Shown one piece after another: positions 33,906 to 45,062 of a DNA stretch of 64,000 nt. This DNA comes from Schizophyllum amplum. Its lineage: Eukaryota > Basidiomycota > Agaricomycetes > Agaricales > Schizophyllaceae. Location: contig VDMD01000026.1 of NCBI GenBank assembly GCA_007026445.1, positions 248,001 through 312,000 on the forward strand, written 5' to 3'. Numbering within the stretch: the stretch's first letter is position 1; each line of letters starts with the position of its first letter. The notes beneath the pieces were generated by a model. That model had not been told where the DNA came from. It saw only the letters and a list, made by a program, of their open reading frames with translations, and searched no databases. The position numbers and the translations under genes were made by a program.

Positions 33906-34256
33906 TCATTCTGCTTGCCTTGACGGTGCGCTAGCAGACGCGGACGCGTGCGAGGCGGGGGCGGCGCTGATGAACGCCTGAGTGCTGACTATCCGCAAGG
34001 ACCTCCGCGCGCACGCACATGTTTGCGTAGCTAGGATGGTTCTCGGAAATATGTTGGTATGTAGGATGCCGATGACGCGGGCGTAGGCGCAGGGATGGGT
34101 AATGGTCGCGTCGGAGTGAAAGCTAGGGTGAAGTCGTGTTGTCAGCAACGATCCCCAAGGATCGGATGAAGACCTCACCGTACATCTCGGTCGCCTGGTG
34201 GTCTGCGGACGTTCGGTGTGAGAGCACAAGACTGCCTGTTTGTCGGGGTAGTACAT
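33906..34256 (-). pseudogene. Decayed coding fragment in the element B spacer (right)
   Basis: The inverted duplicate of 21910-22260 with the same two exon-like stretches. It runs against the chromodomain and dioxygenase genes. Confidence 0.3.
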
Positions 34257-35097
34257 CCCCGCGGCGGCGCGGAAGGGAGTCGCGCATCGGTCCCGGCTAG
34301 CGTCATCCGATCATCCCAGCAGGCCATGCCGTCTGAGACGACGACAGCACCTGGTTCGCTGCTCCGCTGTGCTTGTGCTGAGGGTGCCGTCCTGGGCATC
34401 GCGCGGTCAGAAGACGCGCTCTCGGTTCAGCGGAAGGCACGCACGCGCCCACCTGGTCCTTCTCACCCCTCGATCGCGAGGCCTTTGCTGCGCGCGTGGT
34501 TGACGCGTGCTGCAGCGGTTGTGAGACGCCTGCGATGGCCGCGAGCCTCTCTGAGGGCGAAGGTAGAGTCAGCCTCTGTAAGGAGAAGAGACAGATATGA
34601 GACGCACGAGCGAGTGCGGCGGTCGTTCATATTTCTTCCGATCACCGATAGCGTCAACCGTCGGTCAACCGTCGCGAGCACAAAAGCCTGAGGGGGAAAC
34701 GGTCTTGCCGGTCTCCATTGCCGCTGCTGCAGTTGGGATGAGGTTTCTGACAATCCGCTGTTGAGCCGATGTCGCGGGGACGCAACGGTGATGATGTGAC
34801 GTTACAGAATCGGTCATGATCATGATCATGCTGTCACGCACGGCGAAAACGAACCGTCACGTTTCTCGCTTGTTTCTGACCAGTCTCTGACCGCGCATGC
34901 GCACATATCCGCAGACGTACGCTCAATCAGGAACCCACGGAGGGCGATGTGACCGCTCATGACCCGACGGTCCGCCGCACGCCATCATAGCCGTCGCCTG
35001 AGTCCATTTTTGCTCGACAATGGATCTTCGGGGCTGTCACAACACAAAGCCCCAGCGACAGCTATGACCGGTCGGCTATGACCGGCCAGCTGGGTGC

Positions 35098-35115
35098 CCT
35101 ATATAAGGCGCGCCG

Positions 35116-35161
<46 letters not shown>
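35098..35161 (+). promoter_or_regulatory. Duplicate TATA box and CT-rich leader
   Basis: CCTATATAAGG followed by the CT tract, mirroring 21005-21068. It would drive the truncated gene below. Confidence 0.6.
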
Positions 35162-35163
<2 letters not shown>

Positions 35164-35622
35164 TTCATCGCCTTCTCCGCTTCTTTTACTATGCCCCTGT
35201 CCGCCAGAACCAAAGGTGCGTTCATTGGTCTGCCCTCCTCCTCCTCTCAATGCCTTTCATCGTCCTCCGCTCCATCCTGTGCCGCAGGTACCTGAGCTTG
35301 GGTGCTGCTCCAGGGGTTATGGGGGCGCCTTCTGGCATCTCACCCGTCCCCATGTCCTACTGTACCGTCTCTTTCCTCGATCCGTGCCTACCTCTTCCCG
35401 CGTCCGTCGCAGGAACCCGAGCTTGGGAGCTGCGCCGCAGACTTCACGCAGGTCCCGACCACCACCACGTTTCGCCCGGAATGGGATTTCTGGGCTTGAC
35501 GTAGGTATCCGAGCTTGCCCAACCAGCGTTCATCCACTTCCTCAATGCCGCCCACTGCTTGATTTTTGTTACTTACTACCCTCCTCAGCAGTACGCGACG
35601 CGTGCGCGCCCTCGAGTTGCAT

Positions 35623-36232
35623 GATGTTGCGGTCCGCAAGGCGCGTGGGGGTCGATATCATGGCACGCGATGCCGCCGTCGCACGACGCAGCGCTCTCGC
35701 TCTCGCTGCCGAGAGCGATGGCGGCGACGAAGACGGGGAAGGGGAAAACGTTGAGCTTTACTCGGACGAGCTCGCTAGGCCGACTTCAGATCTGGCAGAG
35801 CTCCCTATCATCGTCTCTAGGCCTGTATCCTCGGTCACGGACACCATCCCCGCACCCAACGCCTCCTCAAAGTCGTCTCGCGTTGAGCGGCAGCGCGCCA
35901 AGCGCTGCAAAGGTCGAGCTGAGCTTCAGTCCAAGCTTGGCATCGATTTCAAGCTGCACATTCTTCCCAAGCTTGCAGCGCGGGCTGAATTATATGTAGC
36001 CAGCGACACCTTAGGTTCGGATCAAGCCCCTCCACGCGCGCGCACGCGATTATACCTTCCTTTTTTGGACGATTCAAAAAGCCTCCGCGAGCTTGCGGAG
36101 GCCCAGGGGCTTGTGACAAAGTTCACGAAACAGACACTTTGCTCTGACCGCCATGGACATCGCTCGAAGGCGCCCCTCGTCGCCAAACTCGCTGTATCGC
36201 TTTTTGAGCTGCACATCTATGCAGCTGCCTAG
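35623..36232 (+). pseudogene. Truncated TET/JBP-like gene copy
   Basis: The first roughly 120 codons duplicate those of the gene at 20545 (acidic, disordered N-terminus), starting with ATGATG where the left copy has ATGACG. After KLHILPKL the sequence departs into about 80 unrelated codons and stops at 36232. The whole catalytic domain, including HLD and EHSN, is missing. It keeps its promoter, so a short acidic protein of about 200 residues could still be made. Confidence 0.75.
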
Positions 36233-37939
36233 TTTTATCAGCCTCAGGTACTCTAGTACAAATGCAATATAGGCGAGAAGTGGAGACGATGCGACTTTTT
36301 CGGTTTTGGCTTCCTTGTGTGGCCAAAGTGTGCTCGAGGTCCGGAATAACCAAAGAGCAACTCCATCAAATACCGACAGGTTTAATCGCTTGACCTATGG
36401 GCTTAACGGAGTGTCTTATGTACTCGAACGACGTGCATGGACTCGTCTCTCGCCGGATGAGAGAACATGGGCGGTAAATTAAATATTTCTGTGATATGGT
36501 CCTAACGTATTTTGACGGCAGACGCATCCAATCACCTTATAAGATACCATACTCCTTCGCTGGAATTTCCCAACCGCTGCGCTCGGATGCAGGACCGTCG
36601 ACAAGGTGTTGTGGGCGTGTGCTGGGGCCGGTGACAACATGTCACATGCCTGTCACACCGCTCTCGGTCTTGCAAAGAACTTCGACCTATGCACTGCGAA
36701 CTGGTCTGATCTCGTTTTAAAGTTGCAATGTATCATTTAATAGATCTCTAGCATACACTGCTCGAAAAATGTGTCCTCGCACTGTCTTGAGGATGAGCAA
36801 CGGGTCCCGGATTGTGGCAGCGCGTGATCTCCATTAGCCAGCCTCCCGCAATTCAACGATGAATCCGTGCGTCAGAAATAGAATATGGGCAGATAGCAGT
36901 CACTTCATAGTGCTATACTTATATTTCTGCGGGCACAGGCGTCGAGAAATACCACGCCAGCAGGGAGAAAGTAAGTACCTCCCGATTAGGACTTTGTCCC
37001 AAGCCCCTTCTGCGAAGGACGCGGCACGCCGCGTGCCGGAGCGCGGGGCTTGCTCCGAACCTAGCGACACCTACGCGGCGCTAGCGCCCTCAAACTCAAA
37101 GCAAGTCGCGCAACGCTCGAATTCAGATTGGCTGCTTCTCGCCTCTTCTCGCCTTCGGTAATTCCTGAGTGATTGCTGAAATGTTCGCCGCGCGTGTCGC
37201 ACGTCCGCGTCAGCGTCCGGCGTGGACGATGTTCAGAGTCATTATCCTCAGCTTGTCGAAATTTCGCTCGCGCTGTGCGCGGCAAAATGAGCTCGTCGCG
37301 CTCTTCTCGTGGCTCGGAAGGGCAATTTACTGGAAAAAGATATGCATATTCAAATAACTAACATATGTAGCAATGTACTGACACTAGAGAGTGCAGAGAC
37401 AAGAAGAATATGTGGAGGGGTCATACCGGGCGTGGAGGGTAATCGGGGATGGGGACATGGGCGGGGATGTCTCCGGAGACGAGGGGAAGGTGCGGCAGTG
37501 ACAGGAAGGAGAGAATCGGACGCAACGCGTGATTTTGGGCCCCGGCGTTGGGATGTACTGGGAAGCGGCCCGCCGCCCCCGCCACGCTTATCCTGCATCC
37601 TGTCATTATTTTTCTTCTCTCTACTTACCCCGCCCCCGCCGTGCGTAGTGTTGCTCCTATAGTCTGCGTTAGCGAGCGTTTCGGGTGCGGAGCGCACCGC
37701 GCACCTTCAACGCACGGGAACCTCGGTTTACTACCATATACAGCCCTTGGGCTTGTCCTTTTTGTGCGGGGCACCTCTGCTGGCCTGTCCGACGTCGCCG
37801 TTCGTGAGTGTGAGTGCGCAGGACCCTGAACAAGGCGTGCGATCTGCTTTCACACGCCATTCGGCAACTCCCGCAACATCGGTCTTCGGCCCCGCGGTCC
37901 GGTACGACTCCTGCCGCCCTTTCCTTTCCTGTCCTTTCC
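36233..37939. other. No gene seen
   Basis: About 1.7 kb without a recognisable gene. Around 37030 there is a GC-rich stretch with short palindromes (GCACGCCGCGTGC). Confidence 0.5.
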
Positions 37940-38345
37940 GAGCTGCTCTCTTGCTTCTTCTTAGTACTACCGCCATGATCTCTTAGTCTTACTTGTCCGC
38001 AGCGCTTTACCCGCCCTCCGACCCTGAGGCCCGCCAAATATAACGGGGCTGCTTGAGGCGAGCGTTGCTTCCCTCACAGGTGCATGAACGCATGCTGCGA
38101 TCGCATCGCCTGTTCAAGTCTCCTAACCAGATTGACATGTTCACATTTGTTGGCACGCTCTCGTCCTGTCCAGGTCCTGTCCTCATCCCACCGATCCTCG
38201 ACGGCCCTGTCAGCGCCGTTGAGACCTCGCCCTCTGTCCACCCAGAGGCCCTTCATGATCCGGCACCCACCAAAGTCTCTCTTTCTCTCCCGCACACACA
38301 GAACTTCCGGCAGCGAAGTCATCGATCATGCTGTCGCTCATTTTA
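37940..38345 (+). repeat. Diverged relic of the element A leader region
   Basis: It aligns in pieces, in the same order, to 58880-59345 of element A copy 3: a GCTGCTCTCTTGCTTCT block, an ACCCGCCCT.CGACC block, GTGCATGAACGCATGCTGCG (A has GTGCGTGAACGCATGTTGCG), CTCGACGGCCCTGTC.GCGCCGTTGAGAC, and a degenerate CT/CA tract. It is an older fourth member that lacks the chromodomain gene. Confidence 0.6.
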
Positions 38346-38537
38346 GTGCTCTCGATTCATCGTACCAGAGGTCAAAGCACCTTTTTGGCCCGACTAGTAG
38401 CATTTAGAGCTGACGCGAGTGGCGCAGTCGCATGTCCGGCGCATCCGCCTTTCTCTAGGAATTGGCACAATATGCCTCGCACCTCAGGTTGCCTTACCGA
38501 GCGGAAAATGTCATACGGCGAGCGACATACTGTACTT

Positions 38538-39418
38538 ACAGCCGTTTGCGGTATTTTGTGGAATGCCCGCGCGTTTCGTCGTGCGTGACATGTTTGTCCG
38601 GGCCCCCTCGGCAAACGCCGTCGCCTGCCTCCCGCGCGACGCGCGGCGCGTTTGCTTGCCCGCTGAGCATCGCTGCTCCCTGTCCTCCCTCTCTAGTCCT
38701 TCCAAACAGTGAATCGACATAACTAGTATACTCTATATCTATCATCTGCAAGCATAACGCTCCTGTTACCTCGACGTACAGCCAAGGCCTTCGTGAATGA
38801 TCATTGTTCTTCTTTCCGGCACCATCCCATCGTTGTGCATCAGGCGCACGACCTCAAAGAAGCTCGTACTCTCGTCTTCTGCATGGCCAACAAGCCTGAG
38901 GCCCTGGTAAGGCCCACTAAAGGATATCCGAAGGGCATCTTGTTTTGTTCTTCAACGTGGATTATTAGCCAGATTATGCACCCTCATGAGTCAACTCAAG
39001 GAGCCCTTGTACTTACCCGCACTCATTGTATATGGAAGTGTGATTTTGAGCCTCCTTTGACTTTTTTTTGCGAGGTGGCACACCCGTTTTTCGAGTTCTT
39101 GCCCCTGAACGTGAACGTCTGCCTTGCAGGCTAAGTTCTTGCCCTTTGACTTCGTGACAGCGGGCTGTCAGTGCGCACTTCACAGTGGCCATCATGGGGC
39201 AATTTTCAAGGCCTCAAATTTTTGACATAGTTTACGTGCACGTATGGAGCGGGAACGAACAAGAAGAGCAGCAGTGAGAGGTCGACAATACGTTGGATGT
39301 GGCAAAAGAGCGCACCGCGGGCCGCGCGCGCGGGCGGACCGCCTTCGCCGAGGGGGCCTGGCCAAACATGACACGCACGCCGAAACGCGCGGGCATTCCA
39401 CAAAATGCAAACGGCTGT
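38538..39418. repeat. Inverted repeat pair with arms of about 110 bp
   Basis: The sequence from ACAGCCGTTTGCGGTATTTT to about 38650 returns inverted at about 39300-39418. The best-conserved core is GGAATGCCCGCGCGTTTCG. The arms are imperfect, with several indels. It lies just upstream of the transposase gene and may be part of that element's terminal structure. Confidence 0.55.
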
Positions 39419-39684
39419 AAACCCCATTGCGATTCCGCGTTTTGTACTTATGAAGGCAGACATCCAGCCCAACTGCATCCCAAGCAAGGTCAAGGCCGAG
39501 CGCAGCCGGCACTTCCTCTAGTCTTTATTTGGCCCGCCTCTTACTCAGCGACCCGTGATTTCTTTGTCGCTTGGACTCGGTCCATCTTTGTTTCACCCTC
39601 ATCGTTCTGCTTTGCCTGATCTGACTGCTTTATCCCTAGACCTGCCCCTTGTAAGTGAAAGACAATAATCGTCTTCTGCAGGAT

Positions 39685-42600
39685 ATGCTAAGTTCCTATA
39701 AAGTGCCGCACGGGTGGCTTGGTAGTCGCGCGATGGGGCGCCAAACGCACACGGAATTTTTTGCCAACCTGGAAATTCCTGGTAATGCGTCCTCCAGCTT
39801 GCCTCCAGTGGGGTCTCCTCCGGAATATCGCCGGAGAAGCAGACCTGTCTTCAACGTCGGCCAATGGGAACAATCTTCCGTCTCTCGATTATCGGACACA
39901 CCTCGAACTGCTGCCACTCATTCCGTTAACACGGACGCCAAAGACCATGGGCAGGAGCGAAGGATGGAAGAGAGCGACAGTGCTGCTCGACTCGCACACC
40001 GAACACCCTCTGGGCTTGTATCCGATGTTTCAAGGCAGAGACAAAGCCTCCTTCCTTCGCACCCTTCGCGACCGCTCTCAATCACCGTCGAAGGCGAGGT
40101 CGCCGATACTCGCGGCAGTGATCAGTATGCCGTCCGAGAGGCTGGCTATGATCTTGTAGCTGCGACTGCCCTCGATCTAGAACATGACGGCGGGTTAGGC
40201 TCGCGCCACGGACCCCCCTTCACATCGTCCGATAACATCGTGCGTTGCATGCTTCGTGTAAAACCTGATTTTCTGAATATCATTGGCGTGTCATAGAAAA
40301 TCGGCGACGATTCGGCGCTCACGGCTGCGTCGCAATCTCAGCAGACACGAATGCAAGATCGCGAAAGCCCTGGACTACTATCCTTCCTGGACAACCGTAG
40401 TGCGCGAAACAAGGCCACCAGGAATGCTATAGCCGAAGCCGATCTGTCACGGTTGTCTCTGGATCAATGTAAAACCATGCTGGATCGACTGTCGACGTCT
40501 CACAATCAGGATGACATATCGGCCACTCTGCATGCCGTAGAATCCATGGCCGCACAACAGCGCGAACGGCTGTCCCGTATACGCCGGAAAGAAGCTGAGG
40601 AGGCGGTCCAGCGGGCGTTCGCCATACTCAACCAGGTTGAGGCTTCCCTCGATGGCTACTCAAGGATGTACCCCAGTGAGATGCCTTTGCGTATCGACAA
40701 TTGTAGGCTCGTTGCTACTGTCTTTTTCCTTATTGCTCACATAATCATAGCTCATTACCGAATGGGCGGCTTCGATGATGTAGCACCTACAACATTGGTT
40801 GCTTACTGCTCGGCCCTCTCAATGCGTATCTTTCACCGAACCAGTCGTCCAGGAGCGAGCCTTGTACTGAAGCTGACGAAACTCTATGGATACTCGCTCA
40901 CTCTCCTCAACGGCGGGCCCAACATATTGCAACAGCAGGTGTTGCGAGATACACCCGAAGATGTACGCACAGTCGAAAAACGTATCAACCTTGGCATCCG
41001 CACTGTGCCCTACGCAGTGTGTCAGTCTTGTCGACGCACACATGAGCCGACCTATATCATCGACTCTGACAAACCACGTTATCCTCAGAACTGTCAGGAG
41101 GAGTTCTGCGGGGCAGACCTTGTGCTCTCGAGCGGTGCGGCCAAAGAAGTCTTCGAATACCATCCGTTTTTCGACTGGTTCGGTCGTCTAATCACACTCC
41201 CTGGAGTTGTCGCGCATGGTGATCGCTTCTGCGAGAGCGTTGACAGGCAGCGCGAAGCGCCTGACGTACAGTACGGCGTAGAAGACGGTCATCTAGTGCG
41301 CTCTTTACCTGCTCACGACTCTGAAGACCGTTTTTTCATTGCCGACCGAGGGGAAGAGAAACGATGGTTGTTCGCTCTGCACGTCGATTTTTTCAACGCC
41401 GAAGGAAATTCAATGCGTGGTCGTAAAGCTTCCACCGGCCATATCGTCATGACTTGCCTCAACCTCCCCCTCACCATGCGCAACGACGACGCCTACAAGT
41501 ACCTCGCCGCCGTCATACAAGGTCCCGAGGAACCGTCTGCAGTGAAAGGACAGTATCGCCACTATCTGCGCCCATTACTACGGGATCTCAAACTCGGATA
41601 TACGAGAGGAGTACGCTTCAGCACCACAGGAGGCTCGGGTATCCATCAGGCGTCGTCAGACCTGGCCTATCGTTATATACAGCGCATGATTTTGGCCATC
41701 CTAGTGGCCGATGTGAAAGCTGCCAGGCCATGCGCTGGTCTCCTGGACATCACCTCGCATAATTTCTGCTATGCCTGTCGATGCTGGATCCAGGCGTATG
41801 TGGGCAGGGTTGACTACGAGGTCTGGGAGGCCATCGACGACCGTACGCTCAAAGAGGGAGCGAGGGCTTGGAAAGAAGCGTCTAGCGAGGAGCGGACGCA
41901 TATCGAAGAGCGTTACGCTGCTCGGGACTCAGAACTCTGGGAGCTGCCTTATTGGAAACCATCTCAACAGATGGTAGTGGACCCCATGCACACATGGTTC
42001 CTTATAGTTCTTCAGCGATTCTTTCGCGAGGCTATGGGCCTGGATCCGAGCGCGAGAAAGTTATGGACGCATCGGCATCCTGCGTTCTATCATGCCTTCA
42101 CTCTCCCCCCCTCGCTCTCCTCTTTGAGCGACACCGTGTCGAAGGCTGGAAATGGCATGACTTACAAAGTTGCCGTTCAGATGGGCATAATGCAAAACAA
42201 ACTGACTGCTCCCATGAACGACCCAGATCGTGATACATTCCGTCTGTCTGTCAAACACATATCGAACGAGGCTCTGACCCGTGTCTGCCTCGATTTGACA
42301 GGCGACACGGGTGTCTCTCAATCTCTGTTGGAGACTATGAGCAAAGACGGACTTGCAGACGTTCTGTTCGACTGGGTCAGTCAGACATTGCATTTGTTCT
42401 ACCTTGGCTCAACTTGGTTTCCAGAGAATTACCAAACCGCTGCACCCAATGCAATGGACGGCAGTAAACCATGACGTCGTGATACAAACCATCCGACAAG
42501 CTGTGGTTGAGATCAGTATGCCCACATGGATGAAGGATAAACCGCCACACGACGTTGGGCTATCGCAAGCTGGTACACTGAAGGCAAATCAATGGCGCTG

Positions 42601-43703
42601 GCTGTACCGGGTATACGTCCCTCTTGCCCTCATGCTGATATGGCATCCCGACTCCCCCTATGCTCTTCCAAACGCCCGTGCGATGAAGCCGATCCTCGAT
42701 ATGAACATGAACCTGACCAGTGCGACAATTATCTTGGTCAAGCACCATGTCACGGAGGAGAGTCGAGATATGTTTAGGGCTCAGCTAAAAGCACACGTAC
42801 TGGGCCTTCGACTGCACTTCCCCGGATTCATATTTCCTGGCTACCACTTGGCATTCCACATACCCGACTTCATGGCTCTTTTGGGTCCTGCCCGAAACTG
42901 GTGGTGTTTCCCGTTCGAACGCTTAGCTGGCAAATTGCAGCGTATACCGAAGAGCCACAAGATAGGTGCGCACGTCCCCATAACCTTGCATCTTTACTGA
43001 ATTTTTCTATAAAGGGCAGTCCGAACACACCATGTTGCACTCATTCCTCAAGGGATCTGTGTTTCGGCAGTGGTTGCTGCATCCAGACAGTCCACCCCTT
43101 CTGCAGTATTGCCGATCTCTAGTCGATAAAGCATTTCGCTTCGTTGTGGCAGCATCGTCTGACGATACGGAGGAAGATGCTAGAATGGACGCTGATGAAG
43201 ACAAGGACGATGAGGACCAAACGACGGAACTCGACCGAGGCGAATTAGATGGGAAGAAGCGGACGAGGGTCCCCGCGGACCTGCTTGGCTTGCTGAACAC
43301 CGACGATATAACGTGCTATTCTCGCGTTCCTGCTCCCAAAGGTTTCTACTGCACCCAGGGCAGTAACAGCTACGTCTGCGTTCGATCAGCCGATTGCACT
43401 CCGGGGAGCTGGGTCTCAGCGCGCATACAGCACATACTTGACTGGGAGGGTGATCTGAGGTTCGTCGTTCAATATGCGCACTCGCGGCCAAATTCCCATC
43501 AAGCCGATGCATTCGCCCATTATTGGGACACCGGATTTGAAGCGCAGCGGGTGTCTAGCGCATTCGATCCCGGCTTGTGGGTGGTGGAAGCCGATCAGAT
43601 TATTGCTCACGCGGCAAGATGGGCCCTTAAAGACGGCACGGCTCTTGTAGTAAATCTGAGCGATGTAGGCTCCAAAGCTGTACCGACACAGTTCCACTGT
43701 TGA
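39685..43703 (+). CDS. Plavaka-type DNA transposase
   Basis: Four exons: 39685-40239, 40297-42375, 42425-42965 and 43015-43703. Introns (57, 49 and 49 nt) have donors GTGCGT, GTCAGT and GTGCGC; all joints keep frame; about 1287 aa. The start is uncertain (ATG at 39685 or 39733, and an upstream exon is possible). I identify it by blocks typical of basidiomycete Plavaka/KDZ-associated transposases: LHVDFFNAEGN, HIVMTCLNLP, VADVKAARPCAGL with NFCYAC, VVDPMHTWFLIVLQ, IGQSEHTML, and the C-terminal FDPGLWVVEADQIIAHAAR. The first three hold acidic residues that I take as catalytic, with the Glu of QSEHT as a further candidate. The frame is open throughout, so the gene may be functional. I could not find the element's ends. 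It is the only intact transposase in the window and so a candidate driver for local repeats, though nothing links it directly to A or B. Confidence 0.8.
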
Positions 43704-44389
43704 CCGCTTTCTCCAGGCTTAGCTACATGTCATATCGATCGCGTCTCAATCCGCTCTGTGCAACTTGTTGTAGGTGTTCCGGTCAGCCGGTCGTTGCATT
43801 GCTCATCGCCAACTTGCTAGATTGTGCGACTCATGGTGCAATGATGATCTCAGGCTCGCCTTCGACGCGCACGAAGTTGGATATGCGGGCGGCGAGTGGA
43901 TGCCTGACACGAAGCATCGGACAGCGGACAGGACGAGTAAGGTTAAGCCCAATGTACCTCGCGGCGCAAACGAGTGAGCGGGTTGAAGGGCGGAGCGATG
44001 GGGCAATCTATGCGAGCTCAAGGCTCAGACGGAGTGAAGCATGGCGAGCACGGCACAGAGGCGGGACGGTAAGAGACGAGAACGCAATCGAATACGACGA
44101 GCACTGGAAGGCATACAGTGCGTGGCGGGGTGCGAGTGCAGAGCGTAATCGGGCAAAGGTGGAGAGCGGAGAGCGTGAAGAGACGTGACGGGACGCGTGA
44201 AGCATCAGGTTCGGCTCCGCTGTCAGACAAATTCCCACGAAAGCCTGGCTCATATGCTAGGCGTAATCGATCCTAGATTACCATAGACCAACCTCCGGCC
44301 CGCCCACGGGTCACACAAAAAGGACCTGTGCAGAGTAAATATCCCGCTGTTGGAGAGGTGTTAGTAACATTTGCCATACTGACGGACCT
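43704..44389. other. No gene seen; downstream flank of the transposase
   Basis: About 690 bp with GAGCG-rich low-complexity runs (about 43980-44190) but no supported gene. It may contain the right end of the Plavaka element. Confidence 0.45.
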
Positions 44390-44851
44390 TAGAGGCGTCA
44401 GGGCTTGGGCTAAAGCCCTAAAACCCGGCCCATCGAAGAAGCCCAAAGCCCGGGGCCGAAGCCTCGGGCTTTCGTGTTGAGCCTCTATAGGCTGTAGGGC
44501 ACCTTGGATGGGTCATTTGAAGGTACATTAGGGCATATCAGACTATAACTGAGGCTCACCTAGTCACGTTGAATGGCAAACATGCCTCAGGTACACCCCA
44601 CGACGCGCGACGGGCTGCGAAGTGCAGTTGTGACGCGTCTTGGTACACGTGACATCCACGCATCACGCGTGTTGGTGATGGTTGTGGGTGTGCCGGCATC
44701 TTCCGGAAAGCCCAGGGCTCAAGCCCGAGCCTGCGCTGGGCTTGGGCTTCCGCAGAGCTGAGGCTCGGGCTCCGATGTTGGAGGAGCCCAGCCCGCCAAA
44801 GCCCAGCCCAAGCCCTCGAAGCGTGGCCCAGCCCGGCCCTCGACACCTCTA
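44390..44851. mobile_element. Short GGGC-rich non-autonomous element (hAT-like)
   Basis: The ends are TAGAGGCGTC on the left and, read inward from the right, TAGAGGTGTC. Both are followed by runs of GGGCTTGGGC/GCCCAAGCCC, a composition seen at the ends of some hAT elements. The length is 462 bp and there is no coding. I see no exact target duplication, so the insertion is old or the boundaries are slightly off. Confidence 0.5.
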
Positions 44852-45062
44852 CCAGTGACGGTCGGTTCACCAAGTTCGTATGCAGTGAAAGTGCACCATT
44901 GAGGTCTGTATACAGCACAAGTTGAGTCACTGGCCCATACGCGCACAGCGCTGTGCGGACCAAGACTCAACTCGGGTATGTGGCATGTCATGAATCTAAC
45001 TGTCACATGATCGTGTAAGAAGAAGACATATGCTAGCGTGCACTCACTTGCACCAGACGCTC

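Larger units (their letters stand above)
32124..35986 (+). repeat. Right arm of the 3.86-kb inverted repeat (element B)
   Basis: The mirror of 20181-24042. It contains the chromodomain C-terminus, the spacer and the TET/JBP-like promoter and N-terminal exon. The outer edge is at GCAGCGCGGGCT, where the left copy goes on into the dioxygenase gene and the right copy switches to unrelated sequence. Confidence 0.9.

Noticed and set aside
34218..34691. 157-codon frame in the element B arm (mirrored at 21475-21948)
   Set aside because: Arg/Ser/Ala-rich with no motif. It is duplicated only because the arm is duplicated, so conservation is not evidence of coding.
35078..35622. Translation start of the dioxygenase near 35078, which would give a Ser-Leu-Ser-Leu leader
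   Set aside because: That region overlaps the TATA box and CT tract, so it is promoter and leader, not protein.
43700..44188. 162-codon frame after the transposase
   Set aside because: Composed of GAGCG-type low-complexity sequence; no family match.
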